Assembly: GCF_029581195.1 (NCBI RefSeq)
Contig: NZ_CP120737.1
Coordinates: 6,611,001 to 6,675,000 of the forward strand
Length of the DNA: 64,000 bases
Direction of reading: 5' to 3'
DNA from: Solwaraspora sp. WMMD791
Lineage (GTDB): Bacteria > Actinomycetota > Actinomycetes > Mycobacteriales > Micromonosporaceae
Shown: positions 8,120 through 16,229 of the stretch, piece after piece
Numbering within the stretch: the first letter of the stretch is position 1
Layout of the letters: each line of letters starts with the position of its first letter
Translations under genes and position numbers: made by a program
Notes under the pieces: model-generated
Told to the model about the DNA's origin: nothing
Database searches by the model: none
What the model saw: the letters and a program-made list of their open reading frames with translations, nothing else

Positions 8120-9640
8120 TCAGCTCAGCAGCAGGGTGACGGCAAGGGCGAGGGCGGTCACGGTGACGGTGGTGGCCAGCCCGGTCCAGCGCAGCCACGG
8201 CCGACCGGAGCCGATCACCGGCAGGTGCTGCCAGTGCAGTGTGCCGAGTGCCGTACCGCCGACGGCGAGCCCGACGGCGAGTGCCCACCAGCCGGCCCAC
8301 ACCTCGGACCAGGCGCCGGCCAGGTGGACGATCAGCAGGTAGAGCAGCGCGGTCGTCGCCGCGCCGACCAGCTTGAGCCGGTCCGCCGCCGGCAGCCAGC
8401 GCCGCCGGCCGCCGAGCGAGGTCAGCACCGGGGTGACCGCCCCGGCCAGCAGCAACACGACGGTGATGCCGATCATCAGCGGTCGGGCCCCGGTGGAATC
8501 GTCGTCGGTGGTCACTCCGAGCAACGCCAGGCCGATCGGGTCGACGGGCCGGTCGGTGTTGCCCAGCACCACCACGGCGTCACCGGTCGCCGGGTCGTAG
8601 CCGACGTACGACCGGAAGCCGCCGGTCCCGCCGTTGTGCCAGACGATCTCCCGGCCGTCGTAGCTGGTGGTGAACCAGCCGTACCCGATCCGGCTGTCGT
8701 CACCGGCGTCGAAGCGGGGCGATGCCGCATCCGCACCCGGCGCGGTGCCGTCGCGCAGCGCGGCAGCCAACCGGGCCAGGTTGGGCGCGGTGGACCACAG
8801 GCCGATCCCGGCACCGGCCAGCCCGGACGCCTGCCACGGCTCGGTGCTCCGGCCGCCGGCCGTGCTGCCGGTCGCCGCACCGTCCGCCACGGCGGCACCG
8901 TCGAGGGCGTACCCCGTGTCGGCCATCCCAAGCGGGTCGAGGATCTCCCGTTCGACCAGCTCGGGGAAGCTGGTGCCGGCCCGCTCGGCCAGGGCGATGC
9001 CGAGCAGCGCCGTGCCGAAGTTGGAGTAGCTCACGTCGCCGTACCCGTCGCCGACCCGTGCGCTGACCAGCGCCGCGCGCATCCGGTCGGGGTCCAGGCC
9101 GGCGTACGGGTCGGTGCCGCGCAACGCGCCGAGCGACATGGCGAGCGTGTCGGTGAGACCGACTGTTGGCAGCCGGGGCAGGCCGGAACGGTGACTGGCC
9201 AGCTCCGCCAGGGTGATCTCGCCGACCGCCGGGTCGCCGAACTCCTGACCGGGCAGCGCTTCGGTGAGCGTGGTGTCGGCGGTGGCCTGACCGTCGGCGA
9301 TCTGGTCGGCCAGCAGCATCCCGGTCAGCGTCTTGCCGATCGAACCGATCTCAAACGGGGTGTCCGGCGTCACCGGCTCACCGGGGCGGCCGGCCAGACC
9401 CGGCGTCCGGTCGCCGAGCCCGGCGGTGCGGACCTGTCCGTCGGCGACCCGGGCCACCGCCAGCCCGCGCAACCCGGCGGGGTCGTCGATCACCGCCCGG
9501 ACCTCGGCGGCGAGCGCGGCGTCTCCGGTGTCGGCGTCGCCGAGGCGGGCCGGCCAGGGGGCGATCAGCGTGGCGAGCAGCCCGCCGACGACGGCGACGA
9601 CCGTCGCGACGACCACGGCGCGGGTACGGACCGGACTCAT
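8120..9640 (-). CDS. Membrane-bound serine hydrolase (class C beta-lactamase/DD-peptidase fold)
   Basis: Serine hydrolase of 506 residues, outside-facing. An N-terminal membrane helix (VVVATVVAVVGGLLATLI) leads into a beta-lactamase-like domain with the nucleophile motif SIGK (EIGSIGKTLTG), the second motif YSN (VSYSNFGTALLG) and the third motif HNGG (VWHNGGTGGF). About three more membrane helices end the protein. The frame is open further upstream, but the ATG at 9640 overlaps the stop of the ArsR-like gene by 4 bp (ATGA), which settles the start. It may act on peptides, esters or cell-wall stems; the substrate cannot be read from sequence. It is the last gene of a three-gene leftward group. 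Confidence 0.85.
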   Translation of the reverse strand: MSPVRTRAVVVATVVAVVGGLLATLIAPWPARLGDADTGDAALAAEVRAVIDDPAGLRGLAVARVADGQVRTAGLGDRTPGLAGRPGEPVTPDTPFEIGSIGKTLTGMLLADQIADGQATADTTLTEALPGQEFGDPAVGEITLAELASHRSGLPRLPTVGLTDTLAMSLGALRGTDPYAGLDPDRMRAALVSARVGDGYGDVSYSNFGTALLGIALAERAGTSFPELVEREILDPLGMADTGYALDGAAVADGAATGSTAGGRSTEPWQASGLAGAGIGLWSTAPNLARLAAALRDGTAPGADAASPRFDAGDDSRIGYGWFTTSYDGREIVWHNGGTGGFRSYVGYDPATGDAVVVLGNTDRPVDPIGLALLGVTTDDDSTGARPLMIGITVVLLLAGAVTPVLTSLGGRRRWLPAADRLKLVGAATTALLYLLIVHLAGAWSEVWAGWWALAVGLAVGGTALGTLHWQHLPVIGSGRPWLRWTGLATTVTVTALALAVTLLLS

Positions 9641-10179
9641 CGGTGTGTTCCAGACAGGACGATCAGCAGGGGGACGACCCGCTCCGGCGGTACGGCGTAC
9701 TGCCCCCGGGCCGACGAGCGCAGCCAGCCGGCGCTGACGAGTTGGCGCAGGTGGTGGTAGAGCTGGCCGGTGGTGCCCAGCCCGTCGATCTCGGCCAGGG
9801 CGGCGACGGTCCGGGTGCCGGCCAGGATCTGCCGGATCAGCAGCAGCCGCACCGGGTGGGCGAGCGCGGTCAGGGTCTCGGCGTACCCGCGCCAGTCGGC
9901 GTCGAGCAGGTCGTCGACGGTGTGTCCGTACTGCCAGTCGTAGTGCTCGCCGGTGGGCAGGGTGACGGTGCCGGTGTAGAGCACCGCGCCGGAGCTGTCG
10001 CCGACCTGTGCCTTGAGCCCGTCGAGCGCCCAGAACGGGTGCCGGTCCGGGCCCGACGGTGTGTCCGGGCCGCTCGTGGCGACAGTCGGGGCGGCCGGCG
10101 ACCCGGCATCCCACCGCTCGACCAGGGTCCGCACCAGCTGCTCCAGCGCGGTGACCCGCTCGGCCAGCTCATCACTCAT
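9637..10179 (-). CDS. ArsR-like winged-helix transcriptional regulator
   Basis: Regulator of 180 residues. The C-terminal half has a winged helix-turn-helix (LTALAHPVRLLLIRQILAG, then GTTGQLYHHLRQLVSAGWL). The N-terminal part starts with a short heptad-like helix (LAERVTALEQLVRTLVERW) that could dimerise. It has no cysteine metal site of the classic ArsR kind. It is translationally coupled to the serine hydrolase by a 4-bp overlap and probably controls that gene pair. Confidence 0.8.
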   Translation of the reverse strand: MSDELAERVTALEQLVRTLVERWDAGSPAAPTVATSGPDTPSGPDRHPFWALDGLKAQVGDSSGAVLYTGTVTLPTGEHYDWQYGHTVDDLLDADWRGYAETLTALAHPVRLLLIRQILAGTRTVAALAEIDGLGTTGQLYHHLRQLVSAGWLRSSARGQYAVPPERVVPLLIVLSGTHR

Positions 10180-10189
10180 GAATCAACTA

Positions 10190-10846
10190 TTACGTACCTA
10201 CGTACTTCTTGCAATCGGAGTGCTCCGGGTCACGGGCGACGCTCGCCGCCGTACCCACGCACCACGCCACGATCAGCAGCAACAGCAGGCGCTCCAGCAC
10301 GCCGACCAGCAGCCCTCCGCCGACCAGCAGCATCGTCAGCCCGACCGTCGCCGCCAGCGGCAGTGCGCCCGCCAGCGCCCACAGCGCCAGCCGGCGCGCC
10401 GTGCGGGTCGACGCGGCGGACCACCAGGTGGCGACCATCGCGAAGACACAGCAGGCCACCGCGAGCACACTCGCCCCGCCGTGCACCAGATCGGCGACGG
10501 TGACCGGATCGTGCGGCGGCAGCGGGCAGCCCTCCCGGCACGGCACCGTCGCCGAGACGGCCGTCGCCACGGCTGCCGCGACCAGCAGCGCGGCGGCGAC
10601 CGGTACCGGCCGCAGCGCCCCGGCGAGCAGCAGCAGGCTCGCCGCCAGCACCAGGAACCCCAACTGGTACGCCAGCACGTAGCCGCCGTCGCCGACGCCG
10701 GACTCGCTGACGTACCCGCGCAGTCGCGGACCGGGACCGGCGACGACCGCGACCGTCGCGGTCACCGCGCCGCCGACCGCGCCGACCGCCGCCCCGACCG
10801 CCCACCACCTGGTACGCCTCACGTGCCTACGGTGCCACGTGGCCAC
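10190..10846 (-). CDS. DUF998-like integral membrane protein
   Basis: Hydrophobic protein of 218 residues with about six predicted membrane helices, resembling the DUF998 family; no catalytic motif is evident. A GTG at 10846 is used, and another GTG eight codons in is equally possible. It precedes the ArsR-like gene by only 10 bp on the same strand and is probably the first gene of that operon. The function is unknown. Confidence 0.65.
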   Translation of the reverse strand: MATWHRRHVRRTRWWAVGAAVGAVGGAVTATVAVVAGPGPRLRGYVSESGVGDGGYVLAYQLGFLVLAASLLLLAGALRPVPVAAALLVAAAVATAVSATVPCREGCPLPPHDPVTVADLVHGGASVLAVACCVFAMVATWWSAASTRTARRLALWALAGALPLAATVGLTMLLVGGGLLVGVLERLLLLLIVAWCVGTAASVARDPEHSDCKKYVGT

Positions 10847-10943
10847 GGTTCCCGTGGTTGCGCCACGGTGCGCCGTACATCGGACTCAGATCGCTCGGGA
10901 AACGTGGCTGCGGTAGGAGCCATGCTGGCGCGACACTCAACCA

Positions 10944-11070
10944 GGACCGGTGGCAGAGGCGGGTTATTGCAGCACACGAGTTGTACGCCGGGCACGCACG
11001 GACGACTCGACAGTGCGTGGGGCCCCTGGCGTGCCATGCCCCACCAGGGGTTCAAATCCCCTCCGGTCCG
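10944..11070 (+). tRNA. tRNA-like element, 127 nt, with enlarged anticodon and variable regions
   Basis: The ends form a perfect 7-bp acceptor stem, GGACCGG (10944-10950) with CCGGTCC (11063-11069), and a G discriminator. T8 and G9 follow. The D arm has four pairs (GCAG with TTGC, one G-T), and A14, G15, G18G19 and A21 all fit the consensus. The T arm is perfect: AGGGG, loop TTCAAAT, CCCCT. CCA is not encoded. The anticodon arm is abnormal: GCAC (10972-10975) pairs with GTGC (11013-11016), but about 37 nt lie between instead of a 7-nt loop, partly paired by CGAGT/ACTCG. The variable arm is a 7-bp hairpin at 11017-11044. No anticodon can be named. It could be a tRNA with an insertion, a relic, or a tRNA-like RNA. 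Confidence 0.42.
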
Positions 11071-11087
11071 CAGGTTCCCTGACCTGC
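11070..11087 (+). terminator. Hairpin directly after the tRNA-like element
   Basis: GCAGGT pairs with ACCTGC around a 6-nt loop, beginning at the last base of the tRNA-like element. Its place fits a terminator or 3'-processing signal, but there is no T-run. Confidence 0.35.
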
Positions 11088-11364
11088 CACAGGAAAGCTG
11101 CACCGCGCTCCAGGTACCACATCCCGGTGTGTTGTTCCGGACGGACTGGCGTCCACCACCGGTGGTGACGCACGATCGCAGCTGGCTACCTCTCTCTTGC
11201 CCTCGCCCCCTGTGTCGTACCGGCCTGGGCTCCCTGCCACGCGGCGCATCCGTCGTGGCGATTGCCATGGCCGCGCTTGGTCGGGTATGCGACTGGCTGA
11301 GCGCAATGGGCTCGGCGTCGTGTGCAATGAAGGCCCGCGTGCCCGGCGACGGAGGAGGGCATGA

Positions 11365-12066
11365 ATGCGGCGATGGTGGCGTGCGCTCAAGCCCGCCGAG
11401 CAGGTAGCGGTATCGGGCGTGCTGGTCACGCTGTTCGTCGGTGTCGTGGCGGCCGTGCCGACGTACCTCGCTCTCGGCCGGGAGAACCCACCTGGTCCCG
11501 ACCCGTCAGCCGTCCACCCGCTACAGCCGACGTGGATGCCGGCCGCGCCAGAGACGCCGAGTGCTTCGCCGGTCCCGCCGACCTCGGGCGCGTCTGGTTC
11601 GCCCGAGTCGAGCACCGTGGCTCCTACGCCGGCCCCACCACCGGCCACTAGCGCGCCACCACCCGCTACGACCGCCCCACCACCGACCGCGATGCCACCA
11701 GTGCCGTTCGCGATAACGAGTTCCAAGGTCGTGCCGAACTGCTCGGACGTCTCCGGCACCGGATACGAGCCGGCGGACAGCCAAACGGCGGTGCTCTTCG
11801 TCCGCGTGGCCGGTCACCTCGACTATTACTACGAACAGCCACTCCACTTCGACTCCACCCGGCACACCTGGCAGGCGAACCGGGTCGTCATCGGCGACTC
11901 GACGTCGGCTGGACAGAGCTTCGAACTTCACGTCTACGTCGTCAGCGACGAGTACGCACGGGAACTCGCGACGCACAACGGCACGCCCTACCCGGTACGC
12001 AACGTGCCCGGCGAGCGGCTGGCCTGGACCTCCGTGCAGCGTGACGACAAGCTCGGCAACTGCTGA
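11365..12066 (+). CDS. Membrane-anchored protein with Pro/Ala-rich stalk and extracellular domain, unknown function
   Basis: Not recognised as any named family. It is 233 residues, with a strong ribosome site (GGAGGAGG, 6 nt before the ATG). Residues 1-13 are basic and cytoplasmic, about 14-36 are one membrane helix, and about 37-110 are a proline/alanine/threonine-rich stalk. From about 112 to the end is a folded, probably beta-rich domain with a cysteine near each end (VVPNCSDVSG and the last residue C233), which could form a disulfide. It has no co-directional partner nearby; the pca operon converges on it. It is likely exposed on the outer face of the membrane. Confidence 0.7.
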   Translation: MRRWWRALKPAEQVAVSGVLVTLFVGVVAAVPTYLALGRENPPGPDPSAVHPLQPTWMPAAPETPSASPVPPTSGASGSPESSTVAPTPAPPPATSAPPPATTAPPPTAMPPVPFAITSSKVVPNCSDVSGTGYEPADSQTAVLFVRVAGHLDYYYEQPLHFDSTRHTWQANRVVIGDSTSAGQSFELHVYVVSDEYARELATHNGTPYPVRNVPGERLAWTSVQRDDKLGNC

Positions 12067-12144
12067 CCCGTATCGAGTGTCCCTTGAGCCGTTTCGACGG
12101 TCCCGGCGCGCGCCGGGACCGCTCGGTGATCGGTGCTGGCGCGG

Positions 12145-12951
12145 TCAGGCGCCGGGGAGCCGGGCGGTGCGGCCGGGGGCGGCGATCCGCAGGTCGGCCT
12201 CGATCTTCGCGACCGTGGCCAGCAGGTGCGGCAGCAACTCGCGGCGGATCGACTCGAGGGTGTGGCGACTGGCGTGCACCGAGATGTTGACCGCCGCGAC
12301 CACCGTGCCGGCCCGGTCCCGGATCGGTGCGGCCACCGACCGCAGGCCGTCCTCCAACTCCTGGTCGACGATGGCGTACCCCTGGGCGCGGATCCGGTTC
12401 AGCTCCGCCCGCAACGCCGGCACCGTGTGCAGGGTACGGGCGGTGAGCCGGTCCAGCCGGCTGCCCTCCAGCCGGGCGGTGGCCTCCTCCTCGGGCAGGT
12501 ACGCCAGCAGCACCCGGCCGACCGAGGTGGCGTACGCCGGGAACCGGGTCCCGACGTTGATCGAGACCGTCATGATCCGCGACGTCGGTACGCGGGAGAC
12601 GTAGACGACCCCGTCGCCGTCGAGGACACACACCGACGACGACTCGTGCACCTGGGCGACCAGCCGTTCCAGGTGCGGCTCGGCCACCTCCGGCAGCGAG
12701 ATGGCCGACAGGTAGGCGTACCCCAGCTCCAGCACCCGGGGAGTGAGGGAGAACATCCGCCCGTCGGTCCGCACGTACCCGAGGTCGACCAGGGTGAGCA
12801 GGAAGCGGCGGGCGGCGGCGCGGGTCAGGTCGCAGATCCGGGCGACTTCACTGAGCGTCAGCTCGGGATTGCGGGCGTCGAACGCGCGGATCACGGCCAG
12901 GCCGCGCTCCAACGACTGCACGAAATGAGCTTCCCGCCCGTGCTCGCTCAT
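12145..12951 (-). CDS. pcaR: IclR-family regulator of the pca genes (PcaR/PcaU type)
   Basis: Regulator of 268 residues: an N-terminal winged helix (LTLSEVARICDLTRAAARRF, about 32-51) and a C-terminal IclR effector domain, expected to sense protocatechuate or beta-ketoadipate. SLERGLAVIRAFDA and YVRTDGRMFSLTPRVLELGYAY are typical of the PcaR/PobR/PcaU branch. The frame continues upstream, but the ATG at 12951 begins the conserved domain. It is the last gene of the leftward pca cluster, 28 bp after pcaC, and its likely sites are the GTTCG-N5-CGAAC elements before pcaI and near pobA. Assignment to PcaR rests on context plus family features. Confidence 0.85.
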   Translation of the reverse strand: MSEHGREAHFVQSLERGLAVIRAFDARNPELTLSEVARICDLTRAAARRFLLTLVDLGYVRTDGRMFSLTPRVLELGYAYLSAISLPEVAEPHLERLVAQVHESSSVCVLDGDGVVYVSRVPTSRIMTVSINVGTRFPAYATSVGRVLLAYLPEEEATARLEGSRLDRLTARTLHTVPALRAELNRIRAQGYAIVDQELEDGLRSVAAPIRDRAGTVVAAVNISVHASRHTLESIRRELLPHLLATVAKIEADLRIAAPGRTARLPGA

Positions 12952-12974
12952 GGCTCTCCCGTTGTGTTGTCGCA

Positions 12975-12991
12975 GAACCTTAGCGAGGTTC
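12975..12991. promoter_or_regulatory. Candidate autoregulatory site before pcaR
   Basis: GAACC-N7-GGTTC inverted repeat spanning the pcaC stop codon, 24 bp before the pcaR start. On the minus strand its centre contains CGCTAAG, as in the site before pcaI. It may let the regulator control its own gene, but it fits less well than the other two sites. Confidence 0.35.
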
Positions 12992-13483
12992 CACCGCGCC
13001 GGGATCCACCGATGATCCCGTTGTGTTGTCGGGGTTCTGACTACCCACGTGCGGGGTCTCGGCAAGCACCCGTTGCGCCACGGCGTACGCGCTGTTCGCA
13101 GCCGGCACCCCGGCGTAGACCGCGGTGTGCAGCAGCACCTCGCTGATCTCGTCGGCGGTGAGCCCGTTGCGCAGCGCCGCCCGCACGTGCATGGCCAGTT
13201 CGTCGGTGCAGTGCAGTGCGGTGAGCAGGGCGAGGGTGATGCAGCTGCGGGTACGCCGGTCCAGCCCGTCGCGGGCCCATACGCTGCCCCACGCGTACCG
13301 GGTGATGAAGTCCTGGAAGTCGGCGGTGAACCCGGTCGTGTTGGCGATCGCCCGGTCCACGTGGGCGTCGCCGAGGACGGCGCGGCGCACCGCCATTCCC
13401 GCCTCGTGGCGCGGGTCCGGCGACGGGGTCGCGGAGTCGTACGGCGGGCCGGTCGCCGGGTCAGGCGGCGGGTCGGTCGGCAT
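12980..13483 (-). CDS. pcaC: 4-carboxymuconolactone decarboxylase
   Basis: Decarboxylates gamma-carboxymuconolactone to the beta-ketoadipate enol-lactone, the fourth step from 4-hydroxybenzoate. The 167-residue protein has the AhpD-like helical core: FQDFITRYAWGSVWARDGL, then TALHCTDELAMHVRAALRNG and DEISEVLLHTAVYAGVP. The first ~25 residues are a proline-rich extension not typical of the family. The ATG at 13483 overlaps the end of pcaD by 23 bp. Many actinobacteria fuse pcaC and pcaD into pcaL; here they are separate frames. Confidence 0.93.
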   Translation of the reverse strand: MPTDPPPDPATGPPYDSATPSPDPRHEAGMAVRRAVLGDAHVDRAIANTTGFTADFQDFITRYAWGSVWARDGLDRRTRSCITLALLTALHCTDELAMHVRAALRNGLTADEISEVLLHTAVYAGVPAANSAYAVAQRVLAETPHVGSQNPDNTTGSSVDPGAVEPR

Positions 13484-14279
13484 CGCCGGTCACCTCCTGT
13501 CCGGTCAGGTGGGTCAGGATCAGCCGGGACGTGACGTCCGGCTGCTCCACGGTGGCCAGGTGCGCGGCGTCGTCGACGATCCGCAGGGTGGCGCCGGGGA
13601 TGCCGGCGGCGATCGTCGCACCGTGCGCTGGCGGAGTCGCCGGGTCGTCGGCACCGGCGATCACCAGGGTGGGGGCGGTGATCGAGCCCAGCAGCCCGGT
13701 CAGGTCCATCCGTTCGATCGCGGCGCAGCAGCCGGCGTACCCCTCGGGCGGGGTCGCCGCGATCATGTCCCGGGCGGCCGCGACGACCTCGGGTCGCCGG
13801 GCGGCGAAGCCCGGGGTGAACCAGCGGGCGGCGACCGCGTCGGCGACGGCGCCGGTGCCGTGGGCCCGGACGGTGGCCGCCCGCTCGACCCACGCCTGCG
13901 CCGGCCCGAGCAGCGGCGAGGTGCAGCAGAGCACCAGCCGGTCGACGCGGGCGGCGGCCCTGGCGGCCAGCCACATGCCGATCATTCCGCCGAGCGACAG
14001 GCCGACGACATGGACCCGGTCCAGCTCCAGGCGGTCGAGCAGGGCGAGCACGTCGGCACCGAGATCATCCAGGGTGTACGGACCAGGCGGTACGGGGGAG
14101 CGGCCGTGGCCCCGGGTGTCGAAGCGCAGCACCCGCAGCCCGGCGTCGGTGAGCACCGGCACCTGCGGATCCCACATCGCCCGGGTGCTGCCCAGTGAGT
14201 TGGCCAGCAGCACCACCGGCGCACCGTCGGATCCGACGATCTCGTGGTCGACGTCCACCGGATGGCCGTCGGTGCTCAT
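13461..14279 (-). CDS. pcaD: 3-oxoadipate enol-lactonase
   Basis: Alpha/beta hydrolase (272 residues) that opens beta-ketoadipate enol-lactone to beta-ketoadipate. The nucleophile is S95 in VVGLSLGG. The oxyanion region is LLANSLGSTRAMWDPQ, and the histidine lies in DDAAHLATVEQP. It starts on a TGATG junction with pcaB (1-bp overlap), so the two are translationally coupled, and its end overlaps pcaC. Confidence 0.93.
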   Translation of the reverse strand: MSTDGHPVDVDHEIVGSDGAPVVLLANSLGSTRAMWDPQVPVLTDAGLRVLRFDTRGHGRSPVPPGPYTLDDLGADVLALLDRLELDRVHVVGLSLGGMIGMWLAARAAARVDRLVLCCTSPLLGPAQAWVERAATVRAHGTGAVADAVAARWFTPGFAARRPEVVAAARDMIAATPPEGYAGCCAAIERMDLTGLLGSITAPTLVIAGADDPATPPAHGATIAAGIPGATLRIVDDAAHLATVEQPDVTSRLILTHLTGQEVTGDADRPAA

Positions 14280-15670
14280 CAGCGGTCCCCCTGGTCCGGT
14301 CGGCGGTGGTGGGCACGCAGCGCCCGGTCGATCAGGTCGTCGTACGCGCCGAGGTAACCGGCCGGGTCGAGCAGCTCGTCCAGCCGCGCCCGGTCGAGTA
14401 CGGTGCCCACCTGTGGATCGGCGGCGAGCCGCTCGGCCAGCCCGGCGGCGGGCCCGCCGGTGACCGCAGCCTTGACGATCTCGTTGGCCCGTTGCCGGCC
14501 GAGCTGCCCGGCCAACGCGCCGCTGACCCGTTCGGCGAGCAGCGCGCCGCCGGTGGCGTCGAGGTTGGCCCGCATCCGGACCGCGTCCACCCGCAGCCCC
14601 TCCAGGCAGCGGCGCAGCCAGTACGCCGCCGAGCCGACCGATTCCAGCAGGCTGCGCAGCGGTCGCCACTCGGCGTGCCAGGCACCGGCCGCGCGTTGGT
14701 GCTCCTGGGTCATGCTGGCCAACAGGGTGGCGACCAGCCCGGGCGCCTGGGTGGCGCAGGCGAGCGCGGTGACTGCGGCGACCGGGTTGCGTTTGTGCGG
14801 CAGGGTCGACGAACCGCCGGGTTGTTCCTCGACGAGCTCGGCGATCTCGGTCTGCGCGTGCAGGGTGACGTCGCGGGCGACCTTGCTGATGCTGCCGGCG
14901 GCGCCGCCCAGGACGCCGGCCAGGTCGGCCAGCCGGCTGCGGTCGGTGTGCCACGGCAGCACCGGCGCGGTCAGCCCGAGTTCGGCGGCGAGCCGGTCGA
15001 CCAGTGCCGGGCCGGTGGGGCCGAACGCGGCGAGGGTGCCGGCCGCGCCGCCGAGCTGCACCGCCGGGACCCGGTCACCGGCGGCGGCCACGGCGTCGGC
15101 TGCGGTGTCCAGAGCGGTCAGCCAGCCGGCGGTGACCAGCCCGAAGGTGGTCGGCAGGGCCTGCTGCAGCAGGGTACGGGCGGGCAGCAGGGTGTCGCGG
15201 TGGGTCTCGGTGAGCCGGGCGGCGGCCGCGGCCGACCTGGCCACGTCGTCGTGCAACGGTGCCAGGGCACGGCGGACCACCAGCATCGCGGCGGTGTCCA
15301 GGATGTCCTGGCTGGTCGCCCCGGCGTGCACGTACCGGCCGGTGTCCGGGCCGACGGCGGCGCGCAACGCGGCGACCAGCGGCACCACCGGGTTTCCGGC
15401 GCCGGTGGCTCCTGCGCCGATCCCCGCCAGGTCGAACCGGTGGTCCCGGGCGGTGGCGGTGATCGCTTCGGCGGCGGCCGCCGGCACCGTCCCGAGTGCC
15501 GACTGGGCGCGGGCCAGCGCCGCCTCGACGTCGAGCATGGCGCGCAGCCACGCCTGGTCGTCGACGGCGGCGCGGACCGCGCCAGCAGCCAGCAGGGCGT
15601 CGAACAGCCCGCCCGGGCCGGCCTCGGCGGGGCCGGTGTCGGGCTCAGACGGCGAAGAAAACGGTTTCAT
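14279..15670 (-). CDS. pcaB: 3-carboxy-cis,cis-muconate cycloisomerase
   Basis: Fumarase/aspartase-superfamily enzyme of 463 residues that cyclises beta-carboxymuconate to gamma-carboxymuconolactone. Signature regions are HAGATSQDILDTA (about residue 115) and the lyase signature GSSTLPHKRNPVAA. The ATG at 15670 overlaps the end of pcaG by 26 bp. The length matches the bacterial family (about 450). Confidence 0.93.
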   Translation of the reverse strand: MKPFSSPSEPDTGPAEAGPGGLFDALLAAGAVRAAVDDQAWLRAMLDVEAALARAQSALGTVPAAAAEAITATARDHRFDLAGIGAGATGAGNPVVPLVAALRAAVGPDTGRYVHAGATSQDILDTAAMLVVRRALAPLHDDVARSAAAAARLTETHRDTLLPARTLLQQALPTTFGLVTAGWLTALDTAADAVAAAGDRVPAVQLGGAAGTLAAFGPTGPALVDRLAAELGLTAPVLPWHTDRSRLADLAGVLGGAAGSISKVARDVTLHAQTEIAELVEEQPGGSSTLPHKRNPVAAVTALACATQAPGLVATLLASMTQEHQRAAGAWHAEWRPLRSLLESVGSAAYWLRRCLEGLRVDAVRMRANLDATGGALLAERVSGALAGQLGRQRANEIVKAAVTGGPAAGLAERLAADPQVGTVLDRARLDELLDPAGYLGAYDDLIDRALRAHHRRPDQGDR

Positions 15671-16229
15671 GCTCGCCCTGCAGCCGGATGTCGAAGCGGT
15701 AGCCGTCCGGCTCGGCGGTCGCGACGAGCGTGGCCCGCCGGTGGGCCGGCACCTCGGCCAGGACCGGGTCCGCGGCGTTGGCCTCGACCTCGTCCGGGAA
15801 GTAGATCCGGGTGACGACCCGGTGCAGCAGCCCTCGGGCGAAGACCGACACGTCGACGTGGGGTGCCTGCGGCCGCCCGTCGGGGCCGGGCACCGGCCCG
15901 GGCTTGCGGGTGTGGATGGCGTACCCGCCGGACTCGTCGGTCGGGCAGCGACCGAAGCCACGGAACCCGGCCACCGCACCCCGGGGGTCGTCCGGGTGGT
16001 CGAAGCGGCCCTGCCCGTCGGCCTGCCAGGTCTCGATCAGGCCGTCCGGCACCGGGTCGCCGGCCCCGTCGAGCAGCCGGCCACGCAGCCAGATCCCGCC
16101 CGGGGCGTCGGGCTCGACGACGTACGGCCCGTCCGGCCAGGGCAGGCCGATCCCCAGGTACGGCCCGACCGTCTGCGCGGGGGTCAGCTCGGTCAGCTGG
16201 TCCCACACCGCTGAAGCGCCGCTGGTCAT
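15645..16229 (-). CDS. pcaG: Protocatechuate 3,4-dioxygenase alpha subunit
   Basis: Alpha subunit (194 residues) of the iron(III) ring-cleaving dioxygenase that opens protocatechuate between its two hydroxyls. It begins with LTPAQTVGPYLGIGLPW and shows the intradiol dioxygenase fold (IWLRGRLLDGAGDPVPDGLI; APHVDVSVFARGLLHRVVTR), but lacks the full iron-ligand set, as expected for the non-catalytic subunit. It overlaps pcaH by 4 bp. Confidence 0.95.
   Translation of the reverse strand: MTSGASAVWDQLTELTPAQTVGPYLGIGLPWPDGPYVVEPDAPGGIWLRGRLLDGAGDPVPDGLIETWQADGQGRFDHPDDPRGAVAGFRGFGRCPTDESGGYAIHTRKPGPVPGPDGRPQAPHVDVSVFARGLLHRVVTRIYFPDEVEANAADPVLAEVPAHRRATLVATAEPDGYRFDIRLQGEHETVFFAV

Larger units (their letters stand above)
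10847..11364. other. 518-bp region without protein genes
   Basis: Between the DUF998-like gene and the orphan membrane protein I find no credible protein gene: the frames on both strands lack ribosome sites and family signals. The only clear structure is the tRNA-like element at 10944-11070 and the hairpin right after it. The rest (11088-11350) shows nothing I recognise. Confidence 0.6.

Noticed and set aside
8120-10114. Fusion of the ArsR-like region with the serine hydrolase
   Set aside because: The extra N-terminal part is an out-of-frame reading of the regulator gene; the ATGA overlap at 9637-9640 marks the true start.
12145-13974. One 609-codon frame that would fuse pcaR to a long N-terminal part
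   Set aside because: The upstream part is the shadow of pcaC/pcaD; the IclR domain begins at the ATG at 12951.
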